64,000 bases of DNA from a virus: the IMG/VR virus record IMGVR_UViG_3300028608_000008, positions 60,246 to 124,245 of that record. One strand, given 5' to 3'. Both the position numbers and the translations under genes were made by a program. This document shows, piece by piece, positions 1 through 9,180 of the stretch (position 1 is the stretch's first letter; each line of letters opens with the position of its first letter). Below the pieces are notes generated by a model that was not told the origin of the DNA, searched no databases, and saw only the letters and a program-made list of their open reading frames with translations.

Positions 1-1
1 C

Positions 2-2302
2 GCAGGTCTGCAACCGGGTAGCGCAGCGTTCAACCAGAAGTACAAAGAGATTGTTGCACGCGACGGTGAAGGTTTCGATAAAGCGCAATCCAACTTTATC
101 AAAGCCACGCACTATGATCCGGCAGCACGCAAGCTGGCAAAAGACACCGGCCTTGATGTTTCCGGTCGCAGCCGTGCGGTTCAGGAAATGGTTTATTCCA
201 CTTCCACGCAATACGGCGGCGGTTCCTCGGTAATGGCGAAAGCACTTGCTGGCCGTGATGCCAATAGCATGAGCGACGAAGACATTATTGACGCAGTGCA
301 AAACTACAAACGCGACAACGTTGGGACGCACTTCAAGTCGTCGAGTGCAAAACAACAAGCGGGTGTGGCTGCGCGGGCGGAAAGAGAAAAAGCCATGCTG
401 CGCCAGATTCTTGATGATGAACGCAAGAATCCGCAAGGTGTAATGAAAGGCGAAGACAAAAAAGGCGTAGACGGAAACACTGCGGCCGAAGTTGTCCAAG
501 GCAAAACTGATCCGAAATCGCTTCCAGCGGATTCTGTTGCCAAAGCGCAGCAACAAAGTGTCGGCATTATGCCAATGCAACCGCAAGACGTAAAAGCGGA
601 TGAAGCGTTGGGCACCAGTGAAGACGGCGAACAATTTGTAACCGTGCAACAATCCACTGGCGGCGTTACTGCGGTCGATGGGGCTGGTATGGCATTGGCC
701 GGGGCTGGTATTGCAAAAGCTGGGGCCGATGGCACCAAAGCCGCAACCGCAACCAAAGCCATGATTTCTTCCGGTGAAAAAGCTACGCTGAAAGGCGCAG
801 CAAAAGTCGGTGGCAAGATGCTCGGTCCCGGCGTTAGTGTTGCAATGGACGGCTACCGCGCTGCGGAAGTTATCAACGATGACAAAATGTCGAGTGCGAA
901 AAAGGAAACTGAACTCGCAGGCATTGGTGGTTCCATGGCTGGCGCTGTTGCTGGCGGTGCAATCGGTGCAACAATGGGTTCCGTTGTTCCTGTTGCGGGT
1001 ACTGCGGTCGGCGGCGTCATTGGTTCCATTGGTGGCGCAATAGTTGGCGAAGAAGGTGTGAAGGCTGGCGTCAATTACGTTATGGGAACTCCCGAAGAAC
1101 GTGAAGCAAAAGCCGCATCGAAAATGTATGTCAATTCTCCGTTGCTGCAAGGCGAACATTCGACTTTGCCAACGGCGCCGGTTGCATTGCCTTCGGTAAA
1201 AGATTTGATGACGGTGCCACCAAAAGCGCCAACTGAAATCCAAACCGCTGCATTGGCCGCACCTGCAAAACCTGCGGACGCTACGCCGGTAATTCCGCCA
1301 GCGCAAAAAATGGATGGTAAATCTGTTGCGGAAACGCTCGCCCCTTCGGTTGCCGCATCTTCGACTCCGGGCTGGAATCCAACCCCGGATGAAATGGCAA
1401 CTTGGAAAGCGATGACAGTTCCAGTCGCTCCAAACGCGCCGTCGTTCCACAAAGCTGCACGCGATCTTGCTGCAAAAGATAAACCGGCAGAAGTGTTGAC
1501 GCCAAGCAATCCGGAAACGCAAATTGGTAAAGCTGCAACGTATCAAGCGGCTGCACCGAAAAGCGAAACTCCGGCACCAGTACAGGCGCCTGCGCAAGCA
1601 CCGACCAAAACTTTTGATATGCCGAAACAGGAAGCTGCGCCGCCATCGGTTACGGCTCCAACCTATTCGGAAATCAAACCTTTCCAGCAACCGGCAGTCG
1701 TTCCAAACACTCCGTCCATTGCAACAAACGTTTCTGCAACTCCGGTAAGCGCTGGCTCCGATGGGCTTTCCTCAAACGTTGACCGGTTAGCAACCGCTGC
1801 ACAATCGCTTGCTGATTCCGCTGCAAAAATGGCCGGGGCTGGTGGCGTCAAAGACGGAAAAGGTGATCCCACAAAACCGGGAATGCCGGGCGCTGCACCT
1901 GCTGGAATGCAATCGGTTGAAGCAAAACCAGTTGGCGCTTCTCTGTTTGAAAAACTGAATCCGTTCTCGCCTGCGAGTCCGCAATTCTACAAATCGGAAC
2001 CTGCAATTTCGCAACGTCCGCAAATGGCCGCACCAGTGGTCAGCGCTGCGCCTACTCCGGTTGCAGCAATGCCAGCACGCGAATCGGCAGCACCTCAACC
2101 AATAGACAACATTTCGAATATTCGCATGGCGACACAAGCGCCAGCACCGGCTCCGGCTGCACCTGCACCATCGGCAGGCGGTGGAGGCGGCGCAGCAAAA
2201 GGTGGCGGAGGTGGTTCGGGTTCGGATAAACCGACGCTCGATGAAATCCCCGCGCTGATTAGCGATTTCGGATTGGTGTTTGTAAACTCGGGACTTCTGT
2301 AA
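2..2302 (+). CDS. Tail-associated protein with lysozyme-like domain (5' end outside window)
   Basis: The frame is open from base 2, so the gene begins before the window; 766 codons are visible. Visible residues 1-115 align with the C-terminal half of the small endolysin at 12877: both carry FI-x-x-THY-[DE]-P, then AV-x-EMVYST-x-x-QYG, then TxFKxSS. This is the VgrG3-like C-terminal (lysozyme-fold) domain; its catalytic Glu would lie upstream of the window. After it come a glycine-zipper hydrophobic stretch (about bases 910-1080), a long Ala/Pro-rich linker (about 1140-2140) and a Gly-rich stretch before a conserved-looking tail. Its place ahead of baseplate genes suggests a virion muralytic or tape-measure-like protein that opens the peptidoglycan during DNA entry. 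The stop TAA shares a base with the next ATG. Confidence 0.75.
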   Translation, partial: AGLQPGSAAFNQKYKEIVARDGEGFDKAQSNFIKATHYDPAARKLAKDTGLDVSGRSRAVQEMVYSTSTQYGGGSSVMAKALAGRDANSMSDEDIIDAVQNYKRDNVGTHFKSSSAKQQAGVAARAEREKAMLRQILDDERKNPQGVMKGEDKKGVDGNTAAEVVQGKTDPKSLPADSVAKAQQQSVGIMPMQPQDVKADEALGTSEDGEQFVTVQQSTGGVTAVDGAGMALAGAGIAKAGADGTKAATATKAMISSGEKATLKGAAKVGGKMLGPGVSVAMDGYRAAEVINDDKMSSAKKETELAGIGGSMAGAVAGGAIGATMGSVVPVAGTAVGGVIGSIGGAIVGEEGVKAGVNYVMGTPEEREAKAASKMYVNSPLLQGEHSTLPTAPVALPSVKDLMTVPPKAPTEIQTAALAAPAKPADATPVIPPAQKMDGKSVAETLAPSVAASSTPGWNPTPDEMATWKAMTVPVAPNAPSFHKAARDLAAKDKPAEVLTPSNPETQIGKAATYQAAAPKSETPAPVQAPAQAPTKTFDMPKQEAAPPSVTAPTYSEIKPFQQPAVVPNTPSIATNVSATPVSAGSDGLSSNVDRLATAAQSLADSAAKMAGAGGVKDGKGDPTKPGMPGAAPAGMQSVEAKPVGASLFEKLNPFSPASPQFYKSEPAISQRPQMAAPVVSAAPTPVAAMPARESAAPQPIDNISNIRMATQAPAPAPAAPAPSAGGGGGAAKGGGGGSGSDKPTLDEIPALISDFGLVFVNSGLL

Positions 2303-3081
2303 TGGCTACTGCAACTCCAAACGCAGCAACCCCAGCGGCCAAACCGTACACGTCCGATATTTACATGGCAACGCTAAACGTAAAACGGGACAACGCGGAT
2401 TATCTGAATATCAGTACCCCGTTGCCTGAAAGTTTTTCGTTTGGTTTGACCAGCCACTTTGACCGTCCGCTCGATCAGCCGCTTTCCAACCTGAACCAAG
2501 GTGGCGGCATCGCAGCAAACAGTTTGGTGAAAGCTGGTGCAACTGCAATCACCGGCCAAACAACCAAGATGAAGTTTTTGTCTGGTGCCGTTTGGTCGGG
2601 CGGTTCGTATTTGCAAATTTCGTTGCCCTTCCTTTTGCATGCGTACACCGATGCAAAAATGGACGTGATGGATAAGCTGATTCAATTAATGTCACTCGCG
2701 GCTCCAAGCGAAGACGGTTTGGGCGGGACGCTTCGTGCGCCCGGTCCGACCGTGGCAAACCTTGATGCGATTATGGAAGGCAACTTTTCGCAACAAGGCA
2801 ACCCTTTGCAAATGGGCGGCGATCTGATTACTGTAAACCTCGGAAGATTCATGACGTTGAGTCCGTGCATCATCACCGACGTAACTCCGACGTTTGACAC
2901 AGTGCTGGATCAAAACGGAACGCCAATGGGTGTTTCGGTAAACGTGAGTATTGAAACGTTCTTCACCACGACGCAGGAAGATTTGATTAAAGCTTTCCAA
3001 AGCAGTATCACTGCGGGCACCGGTGCGAAGTCTGGCACAGGCTGGGGCGTTCTCAATCTCGCAAAACTGATTGGTGGATAA
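2302..3081 (+). CDS. Putative tail tube/baseplate structural protein
   Basis: 259 residues; its ATG overlaps the upstream stop (TAATG). The N-terminus is Ala/Pro-rich and flexible, the middle is rich in Gly and aromatic residues, and the C-terminal part has the pattern I-T-D-V-x-P-x-F-D then D-x-N-G-x-P followed by V-S-V-x-V-S-I-E-T-F-F. A beta-strand block of that kind ('DxxGxP' before a long strand) is familiar from tube-initiator and baseplate tube proteins (T4 gp48/gp54 or CIS tube type). The order hydrolase - this gene - LysM/gp53-like - hub supports a tail-tube/baseplate role. The family assignment is inference from pattern and position; no catalytic residues are visible. Confidence 0.6.
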   Translation: MATATPNAATPAAKPYTSDIYMATLNVKRDNADYLNISTPLPESFSFGLTSHFDRPLDQPLSNLNQGGGIAANSLVKAGATAITGQTTKMKFLSGAVWSGGSYLQISLPFLLHAYTDAKMDVMDKLIQLMSLAAPSEDGLGGTLRAPGPTVANLDAIMEGNFSQQGNPLQMGGDLITVNLGRFMTLSPCIITDVTPTFDTVLDQNGTPMGVSVNVSIETFFTTTQEDLIKAFQSSITAGTGAKSGTGWGVLNLAKLIGG

Positions 3082-3082
3082 C

Positions 3083-3415
3083 ATGGCTGACCTCGGCGAC
3101 CATTCCACGTTTTTGGTGATTGACGAACTGGGCATTGATCCTTTGCGGGACAAAGCCATTGACGCAATCATGGAAACGAGAGGTTTTGAATTCTACACCG
3201 TGAAGTCGAGTGAACAGCACAACACGCCGTTGCTCGCCTACAACGTGTACCGGAACGAAAAATTCTGGTGGCATATCCAAGTCTACAACGGACTCGACGA
3301 TATGTTTGAAGTCAAAACCGGTATGCAAATCAAAATCCCTGATATGAACGAAATGGTCACGCGTCTAACTGCCGCAATGAAGCCGACCAATTCCAACAAA
3401 ACAGTGAGTATCTAA
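3083..3415 (+). CDS. LysM/gp53-like baseplate wedge protein
   Basis: 110 residues from ATG 3083, two bases after the upstream stop, with GGTGG just before it. A TTG at 3071 would add four residues and is less likely. The centre reads LLAYNVYRNEKFWWHIQVYN and then G-x-Q-I-K-I-P: a stretch of 'start-up, Trp-rich helix, asparagine/glycine, then IKIP' typical of the LysM-like fold in T4 gp53-type wedge proteins and related contractile-injection-system proteins. It probably bridges tube and wedge in the baseplate. It is the best single hint that the tail is contractile. Confidence 0.65.
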   Translation: MADLGDHSTFLVIDELGIDPLRDKAIDAIMETRGFEFYTVKSSEQHNTPLLAYNVYRNEKFWWHIQVYNGLDDMFEVKTGMQIKIPDMNEMVTRLTAAMKPTNSNKTVSI

Positions 3416-5881
3416 ATGCAAGCGACTCTGAATATTGAGGGCTTGGCGTATTGCTCAATCGACATTGAAGGTTCTTCGGTTCCTCCGTCGATGAACATGC
3501 TGAGTAGCATTTTGATTATGGAAGGTTTCGGAATGGGTCTGCCCGTTCTGCAACTGATCCTCAACGACGAAAAAGAGTCGCTGTCCAAAGAACTCGCGAT
3601 TGCCGACGGCTCGCGCATTGTGATTCGCATGGGCCGCGACACCAAGAATATCAAGGAATGTCCGTTTCGTGTTTTCGGGTGGCGCCGTTCGCGTTCCACT
3701 TCCGGACCGCGTTTGGAAATTGTTGGTTTGCTTGACGTTCCGGAATTCGGCGCGGGCGCTTTTTGCGAAGCGTTCCGTGTCAGTTCCAGCGACCTGATGG
3801 CGCAGATTGCCAGCCTTTGCGGTTTGACCTATGACGGTCCAGCACAAAACACCGACGACCTGATGACGTGGTTGAATTTAAACACAACTCGTTTGTCGTT
3901 TACCGAAGACGTAGCCATGCGTGGTTACACTTCCGAACAATCGTGCATGGCGCGTATCGTGACCATGGACAAAACCCTGCGCTACAAAAACCTGTTTGAC
4001 GTGCTGTCCGATAAACCGAAATTCACTTTCGTGCATGACACCACGGGCGCAGGCACCGAAGGCGTTGTGGTTTCTGTTCGCGAATCTCGGGACGCTTCTG
4101 TTTCGGGCATGGGCGCACACCACGTCAACTACGGGCAAAAGCATTACCAACACGAAGGCAATGGCATTGACGAAGAAATTCTGACATTGACCGCGCCGCT
4201 TCTCGGCACCGGTTTGCCATTGAATGACGACGTGTTGCAGAAACTCAAAGAGCGCGGTTCTCGCGTTTCCTATTCTGGTTTCGATCCGGGCACAGCGCCA
4301 ACTGCGGACGACGCGGTTCACCAGTTTTACGAAAACGCGTATTACCAAAACCTGCGCTTCCTGTCGTTGTTTAGCGAACGCCTTGTTTTGCTGAATGACC
4401 AATGCACCGATTCGAAATCGTTTGACCCGGTTGCCTACCTGCTGAAAAACGATAAGCAGAACGGTACGCCAACTGTCAGCGCCGACGTGTCGAGCCAGTA
4501 TGTGCTGGGCGGTAAATCCATTCTGATTAAAAACGGTTTGCGGTTTGCCGAAGCGCATTATCTGTATCGACCATTCCTTTCGACGCCTGCAAAGAAAGGT
4601 CAAGATTCTGGACAGGCTCCGGTTGCGCAAAACGCCAGCGCTTCCAGTTCCGGACCAATCGCGGCAGCCGCAACGCAAACAAATGCAAACACGGCCACCA
4701 ACCTTTCTTCGCAATTGGTTGCGGGTGAAGGTGGCGGCATTCCAGTTCCGGCGACAACGGCTGCAATGGACAGCATGAAATCGCTGGATGCGTTCAACAG
4801 CGCGTTCCCGGCAGTTCCGAGCATTGCAACAAACTTGGCACCGAATGCACAAATGCGAAGTGCTATGGATGGCGTGCGTTCCAGTACGGCAGCACTCGAC
4901 AACATCGGTGGGCCACTGGGCGCAAGTATCAAAGCTGCAAACGTTATTCCGGCCGACACCTCATACTTCCAGCGCGTCACAGCATTCGGCGGCGATATGC
5001 TTTCGAATTTGACCGATGGTTTCAACATAAACCGTATTGCATCGGACATTGATTATGCGCGAAGCAATTCTACAAGTTTTAAAGCGGCTGCTATTGGCCG
5101 CGTTAGTGGCGCTTTTGGCGATGTTACTGGTTTCCGGGTTAATAATATCGTCAGTGCTGCCACTGGTGGACGCCTCAACAAAGGCGCTATCGTCGGTGAA
5201 GTTCTCGGTGGTGGAATATGGGCGGCGGACCTTGCAACAGGCGGCATGGGAGCGGGCCAACTTGACCTTCCGTTCACGTTGCCGTTTGTGGATACGGCGG
5301 CTGGTAAAGTAACGACAAATTTCCTGATGGATACGACCGGTTTCGGAATCGGGCCGGACAACATCACAATCAACCCGCACAAAACCGCACGCGCCGTAAA
5401 CGCGTTTGCAAATTCCACAAACCCACAACAGTTGCTGCTGACCCAAGGTGCAGATTCTTACATCAAAACGTTTGGCAACGTAACGCCAACCGATGCCGCT
5501 TCGAGTCTGCAAGAACTTTCGGTAATCTCGGCCAAGGTAATGTCGCAGTACGGACAAAACGAATATCTTTCCGACGACGCCCGAACCAACAAAGCACTGA
5601 TCTACGCAGGTCGCGAAACAATCTTCTCGTTTGGCGGCAAGGGCGCAACGCCATTGCTAAACTCGGTAGAAAAAGTTTACGACTACGGCGGTTATCAAAA
5701 CGTCGAGACAACAAAGCAAGCCACCACATGGGCGCGCCTTTACTCAATGGGCAAAGACGTTACCAACAAAGCCGGACAGTGGGAGGCGCCGGTGTTCCCG
5801 TCACTCGCAACCGAAACGGATACAACTGCTGGTTTGTCGAATTCGTATTCCAGCAACGCAACGCGCTACTTTGGTGGGTAA
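3416..5881 (+). CDS. Large baseplate hub-like protein
   Basis: 821 residues, starting directly after the previous stop. The first ~330 residues are beta-rich, with a compact start (I-E-G-L-A-Y-x-S-I-D-I) and an L-x-x-L-C-G-L region at about 140-150, the general layout of gp27/gp44-type tail hub proteins. A low-complexity Ala/Ser/Gln hinge lies near residues 395-440. The second half is Ala/Gly/Asn-rich with few aromatic residues and no enzyme motif. It closes the baseplate block and probably forms the hub or central spike platform. The function is inferred from size, domain layout and position after the LysM-like wedge gene. Confidence 0.55.
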   Translation: MQATLNIEGLAYCSIDIEGSSVPPSMNMLSSILIMEGFGMGLPVLQLILNDEKESLSKELAIADGSRIVIRMGRDTKNIKECPFRVFGWRRSRSTSGPRLEIVGLLDVPEFGAGAFCEAFRVSSSDLMAQIASLCGLTYDGPAQNTDDLMTWLNLNTTRLSFTEDVAMRGYTSEQSCMARIVTMDKTLRYKNLFDVLSDKPKFTFVHDTTGAGTEGVVVSVRESRDASVSGMGAHHVNYGQKHYQHEGNGIDEEILTLTAPLLGTGLPLNDDVLQKLKERGSRVSYSGFDPGTAPTADDAVHQFYENAYYQNLRFLSLFSERLVLLNDQCTDSKSFDPVAYLLKNDKQNGTPTVSADVSSQYVLGGKSILIKNGLRFAEAHYLYRPFLSTPAKKGQDSGQAPVAQNASASSSGPIAAAATQTNANTATNLSSQLVAGEGGGIPVPATTAAMDSMKSLDAFNSAFPAVPSIATNLAPNAQMRSAMDGVRSSTAALDNIGGPLGASIKAANVIPADTSYFQRVTAFGGDMLSNLTDGFNINRIASDIDYARSNSTSFKAAAIGRVSGAFGDVTGFRVNNIVSAATGGRLNKGAIVGEVLGGGIWAADLATGGMGAGQLDLPFTLPFVDTAAGKVTTNFLMDTTGFGIGPDNITINPHKTARAVNAFANSTNPQQLLLTQGADSYIKTFGNVTPTDAASSLQELSVISAKVMSQYGQNEYLSDDARTNKALIYAGRETIFSFGGKGATPLLNSVEKVYDYGGYQNVETTKQATTWARLYSMGKDVTNKAGQWEAPVFPSLATETDTTAGLSNSYSSNATRYFGG

Positions 5882-5917
5882 ACTGTAAACCTTCCTCAGA
5901 TAGTAAAGGAAACCAAC

Positions 5918-6205
5918 ATGCACTCATGGGAAATACTGGGCGACAATCGGGTCAATCACATACAAGAACCCGATCCCGGTAAAATCAAAAAAGAAATCTA
6001 TGTCGATATGTGGCAGACTAAAGACGGGGCGCTTCAATCCGCTTTGGAGATTGCCCGCAAAGATTTGCTTCTCGACGTGGAGATTGAACAGGTTGAAGGT
6101 ATGGTCTGCATCAATCTCTACGGCATGCCAAACGACGTGATTCTGTTCCATTCACGGTTAACGTGGGAAGACGGAATCCATATCGCCACAACCAAAATCC
6201 GCTAA
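5918..6205 (+). CDS. Small hypothetical protein
   Basis: 95 residues from an ATG preceded by AAGGAA at good spacing. Acidic, mixed alpha/beta, with no transmembrane segment and no motif I recognise. It lies between the baseplate block and the dCMP deaminase. Its codon use matches its neighbours, so it is very likely real, but its function is unknown. Confidence 0.75.
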   Translation: MHSWEILGDNRVNHIQEPDPGKIKKEIYVDMWQTKDGALQSALEIARKDLLLDVEIEQVEGMVCINLYGMPNDVILFHSRLTWEDGIHIATTKIR

Positions 6206-6246
6206 CTGTATGGGGCGCAAACCAATACGCCCCGTTGGAGAATAAA

Positions 6247-7008
6247 ATGCGTCAACACTGGGCAAAGTTTTTCATCGACATTGCGTATATGTACGCCAAC
6301 CAAGTGACCTGCGCTTCGGGTCGTAAAGTCGGTTGCGTAATCTCTCGCGGCAATCGTCAGATTTCGGCGGGCTTCAACGGTGTGAAACCAAAAGTACCAC
6401 ATCCGGACAAATGCGAACGTCTGATTTATGGTGTGCCCAGTGGTGGCGGCTTGCATATGTGTGAATGCGACCACGCCGAAGCCAATGCAATCGACTTTGC
6501 AAAACGTATGGGCATCGACATTGTTGGTGCCGAAATGTATGCGACTGCGCAGCCTTGCGATTTGTGCAGTGCGAAAATCATCGAAGCGAAACTGGGCGCC
6601 GTCTATTACGACGTGCCGTATCCGGGTTCGAATTCGTTGATCGACTTTTTCCAAGCTGGCATTATGTGCGAACCTTATCACAACGTGGTTTTGCGTTCGC
6701 TCAGTGTTGGTGAACAATCCAACTACCTGCTGGAACTCACAAAGAACGAACGCGGCCTCGACCGTATCGCCAAACTGATTCCAACGTTTATCCACCTTTC
6801 CGCTGGCATGGCCGAAGCGTTTGCCTGCGCGATTGTAAACCGCTCGGGCGTTTTCGGAAAGGAAGAACCAATCACCGAATGGAACGAACTCGACTGTACC
6901 ATTACCGTGAAGCTTTCCGAAACGGCAATGCCAATCAAGATCGCACCAAAGGAAAACATCATCCTCGGTTTGCAAGCGCATTACGGGGTTCCAAATTTTC
7001 TGAATTGA
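6247..7008 (+). CDS. dCMP deaminase family protein
   Basis: 253 residues from ATG 6247, which has GGAG eight bases upstream; the longer open frame starting at 6163 overlaps the previous gene and lacks a ribosome site. The zinc site of cytidine/deoxycytidylate deaminases is intact: H77-A78-E79 (in CDHAEANAI) and P103-C104-D-L-C107. dCMP deaminase makes dUMP for thymidylate synthesis and is common in large phages. After about residue 145 there is a ~110-residue C-terminal extension without a known motif, longer than the usual ~150-190 residues of the family. A dUTPase-like gene two genes downstream fits the same dUMP pathway. Confidence 0.88.
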   Translation: MRQHWAKFFIDIAYMYANQVTCASGRKVGCVISRGNRQISAGFNGVKPKVPHPDKCERLIYGVPSGGGLHMCECDHAEANAIDFAKRMGIDIVGAEMYATAQPCDLCSAKIIEAKLGAVYYDVPYPGSNSLIDFFQAGIMCEPYHNVVLRSLSVGEQSNYLLELTKNERGLDRIAKLIPTFIHLSAGMAEAFACAIVNRSGVFGKEEPITEWNELDCTITVKLSETAMPIKIAPKENIILGLQAHYGVPNFLN

Positions 7009-7017
7009 GGATTTCCA

Positions 7018-7944
7018 ATGGAAGTTCAAACTTATGGTGGCGTAGTCGATCAACTCGTTGCCAAGATTGCCGAAGCTGGCGAGCATCCCAACGAAGTACG
7101 TCGAATCGTTTTGACTCCGGCCGAAATGAAAGAAGTGCAAGACTCCGGCGCCTTCACCACCACGGTTTCGAAATACTACGGTGATTCCTCGACGCTGATT
7201 ATCGACAACATCATCACCGACCGCCAAGGCGATTACATTTCGTTTTACCTTGGCGGCGTTTTGGTTTGTCGTCATCCGGGCGACCCTGATTTCGTTGCCG
7301 GTCTGACCTACGCGGCAGGCAGCGCCCCGGCTGTTGCTGAAACCGGTTTTACCAAAACCATCAACGGCAAGAAATACATGCTGGCTGGTATTGGCAATCC
7401 GGCTGACGATTTCACCATTTCGAAAAACTCGCTGATTGAACTTGGCCTCGCCGTGCGCAAACGTGGCGACCAAACCAATTACGAAGCGGGCGGCAGTTAC
7501 GACATTGCGCTCAAGCCTGACGAACTGTGGACTTTCGCAGTCACTGTCGGCTCGCTGAATCCGGATGTTCCAAACGTCTGCGATATGTATGACGTGGAAC
7601 TGATTCTGGATACCGACCCTTCCGGTGGCGAAGCCAATCCAGTGAAATGGAAATTGATCTTTGACGAATTGCGTAAAGCTTACGTCTGGAGCAATGCGGC
7701 TTCCGGCCATACCGTCATTACCGATGGCACCATGAGCGAAGGCGGTTACGCTGTCCAAACAATTCAGCGTTACGACTTTGGTTTCATCAAGCCGTATCTG
7801 CAAAACGTCAAATACAACGCTGCCGGTGCGCCACTCGGTTCCTATGTTCTGGAACTGAAAGCCACTCCGAAATGGAAAGGCAGCACTGCCGTCGTTTCCG
7901 TCGAAGTGTTGGCCGACATTTCCGAATTCGTCGAACAGCCGTGA
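7018..7944 (+). CDS. Hypothetical protein, possibly virion component
   Basis: 308 residues; ATG with GAGG at good spacing. It has a helical first ~40 residues, then a strand-rich body with many Gly/Tyr/Thr residues (for example YGDSSTLIIDNI and ISFYLGGVLVC) and no enzyme motif, signal peptide or membrane segment. It is followed at once by a strong intrinsic terminator, so it closes a transcription unit. A well-translated soluble beta protein ending a unit near structural genes could be a head or tail decoration protein, but that is only inference. Confidence 0.75.
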   Translation: MEVQTYGGVVDQLVAKIAEAGEHPNEVRRIVLTPAEMKEVQDSGAFTTTVSKYYGDSSTLIIDNIITDRQGDYISFYLGGVLVCRHPGDPDFVAGLTYAAGSAPAVAETGFTKTINGKKYMLAGIGNPADDFTISKNSLIELGLAVRKRGDQTNYEAGGSYDIALKPDELWTFAVTVGSLNPDVPNVCDMYDVELILDTDPSGGEANPVKWKLIFDELRKAYVWSNAASGHTVITDGTMSEGGYAVQTIQRYDFGFIKPYLQNVKYNAAGAPLGSYVLELKATPKWKGSTAVVSVEVLADISEFVEQP

Positions 7945-7950
7945 CCAAGA

Positions 7951-7990
7951 GCCGTGCTCACCTAAACTGTAAAGGGTGAGTACGGTTTTT
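7951..7990 (+). terminator. Strong intrinsic terminator
   Basis: The stem CCGTGCTCACC (7952-7962) pairs with GGTGAGTACGG (to 7985) with one mismatch, around a loop containing TAAACTGTAA, and is followed by five T residues (7986-7990). It lies seven bases after the stop of the 308-residue protein, and the next gene starts 20 bases later. Confidence 0.85.
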
Positions 7991-8009
7991 CATTTCTGGA
8001 GCCAAAACA

Positions 8010-8198
8010 ATGACCGAAGTTAAACAAGTGAAAACCAGTGAAGGTGCCTCTACTGTAATGCGCGATATGGTAATGTCGCCGGGCAACCCCGAACAGCAAC
8101 AGGCTCGAATCGAAGCGCGCCAAGCTCCCCAATTCCTGACCCGCAAACCGCGTATCCGCCCAAGCATCGCGGCCAAACTGCGTGGCGAAAAACTGTAA
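8010..8198 (+). CDS. Small basic hypothetical protein
   Basis: 62 residues; ATG preceded by CTGGAGCC. It is Gln/Arg-rich, probably disordered in the middle, with a basic end (RKPRIRPSIAAKLRGEKL). No family recognised. It sits directly after a terminator, so it must have its own promoter or be read through. Confidence 0.65.
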   Translation: MTEVKQVKTSEGASTVMRDMVMSPGNPEQQQARIEARQAPQFLTRKPRIRPSIAAKLRGEKL

Positions 8199-8237
8199 AC
8201 TAGATTCATCACCAATCACCCAAACTGGAAAACTGAA

Positions 8238-9131
8238 ATGTCTCGATTCCCGGCTCGCTACCTCGGCCACGAAATGCCAGAACACACTGCCGTTTTCAAT
8301 ACCATTCTCGGCGTGCAGGCTGACCTGAACGACCTGATGGGCGGCGTGCAATGGCGCAACGCAACTCTGGAAAACGACCACGGTTTCGCGTATCGCCGCG
8401 CAATCAAACTGGAAGTCGCGGAAGCAATCGCGTTCACTCCGTACAAGTGGTGGGCGAAAGTCGATTTCAACCGTCCGCAATTCCGCATGGAACTGATCGA
8501 CGCCGCGCACTTCCTGCTTTCGTTCACCCACGTTGTGCAGCGTAGTTCCAAGCCGTACTACTGGGCTGGTCAAATGTCGGCTGTTCAAAAAGTTTACACG
8601 CCTCTCGACGCAATGCGCGAAGGTTGGGTAAACGCCGAACACGCCTACGGCAGCAAGTACAACGACCTGTTCGCAGAAACCGAAAAAGAAACTTCGGAAC
8701 ACGCAGTGCAACATCTGGAGCGTCTGGTTTCCAACCTGTATGGTCGCCACATCGCAACCCAAGTGACCTACAGCACTTTCGATCTGTGCGGCGCGTGGGA
8801 AAATCTTTTCTCCGCTCTGTTCATCGTCGATCCGGATTTTACCGTTCAAAACCTGCTGACCGAATACCTGTCGAAGTCGGTTCTGAATCGTTTCCGTACC
8901 GCGAACGGCGCGAAAGAACACGGCCTCGCCTACAACAAAACCCAGTTCCTCGAAAACCCGGCGACCTACGTGAAAGTGTGGGCCGACGACCGCGAAGACA
9001 CCGAACATCTGGCCGACATTCTGGAAGGTATGCTGCTGGCTGGCGGTGAAATCGACAACGCAAAAATCATGACCGCGCTGACCGAACGTTACGCGAAAAC
9101 CATCGAAGCGTACCAGCGCATCGAACAGTAA
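8238..9131 (+). CDS. All-alpha dUTPase-like NTP pyrophosphohydrolase
   Basis: 297 residues. The metal-binding signature of dimeric dUTPases and the MazG superfamily is visible as E59-x-x-E62 and E85-x-x-D88, 22 residues apart, with the KWW-x-K substrate-pocket type sequence between them (K70-W-W). Such enzymes hydrolyse dUTP (or dCTP) to the monophosphate and pyrophosphate, keeping uracil out of DNA and feeding dUMP to thymidylate synthesis. The dCMP deaminase two genes upstream supports this role. The ~200 residues after the motif are mostly helical, as in the family. Which dNTP it prefers cannot be read from the sequence. Confidence 0.75.
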   Translation: MSRFPARYLGHEMPEHTAVFNTILGVQADLNDLMGGVQWRNATLENDHGFAYRRAIKLEVAEAIAFTPYKWWAKVDFNRPQFRMELIDAAHFLLSFTHVVQRSSKPYYWAGQMSAVQKVYTPLDAMREGWVNAEHAYGSKYNDLFAETEKETSEHAVQHLERLVSNLYGRHIATQVTYSTFDLCGAWENLFSALFIVDPDFTVQNLLTEYLSKSVLNRFRTANGAKEHGLAYNKTQFLENPATYVKVWADDREDTEHLADILEGMLLAGGEIDNAKIMTALTERYAKTIEAYQRIEQ

Positions 9132-9139
9132 CAATCGCG

Positions 9140-9171
9140 AACGGGTGGCCTAGTGCTGCCCGTTTCTGTTT
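9140..9171 (+). terminator. Intrinsic terminator
   Basis: AACGGGTGGC (from 9140) and GCTGCCCGTT (to 9164) form a stem around CTAGT, with a T-rich tail to 9171. It shares the core GGGTGGC..CTAGTGC with the terminator at 14084. Confidence 0.8.
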
Positions 9172-9180
9172 GAGGTGCGT

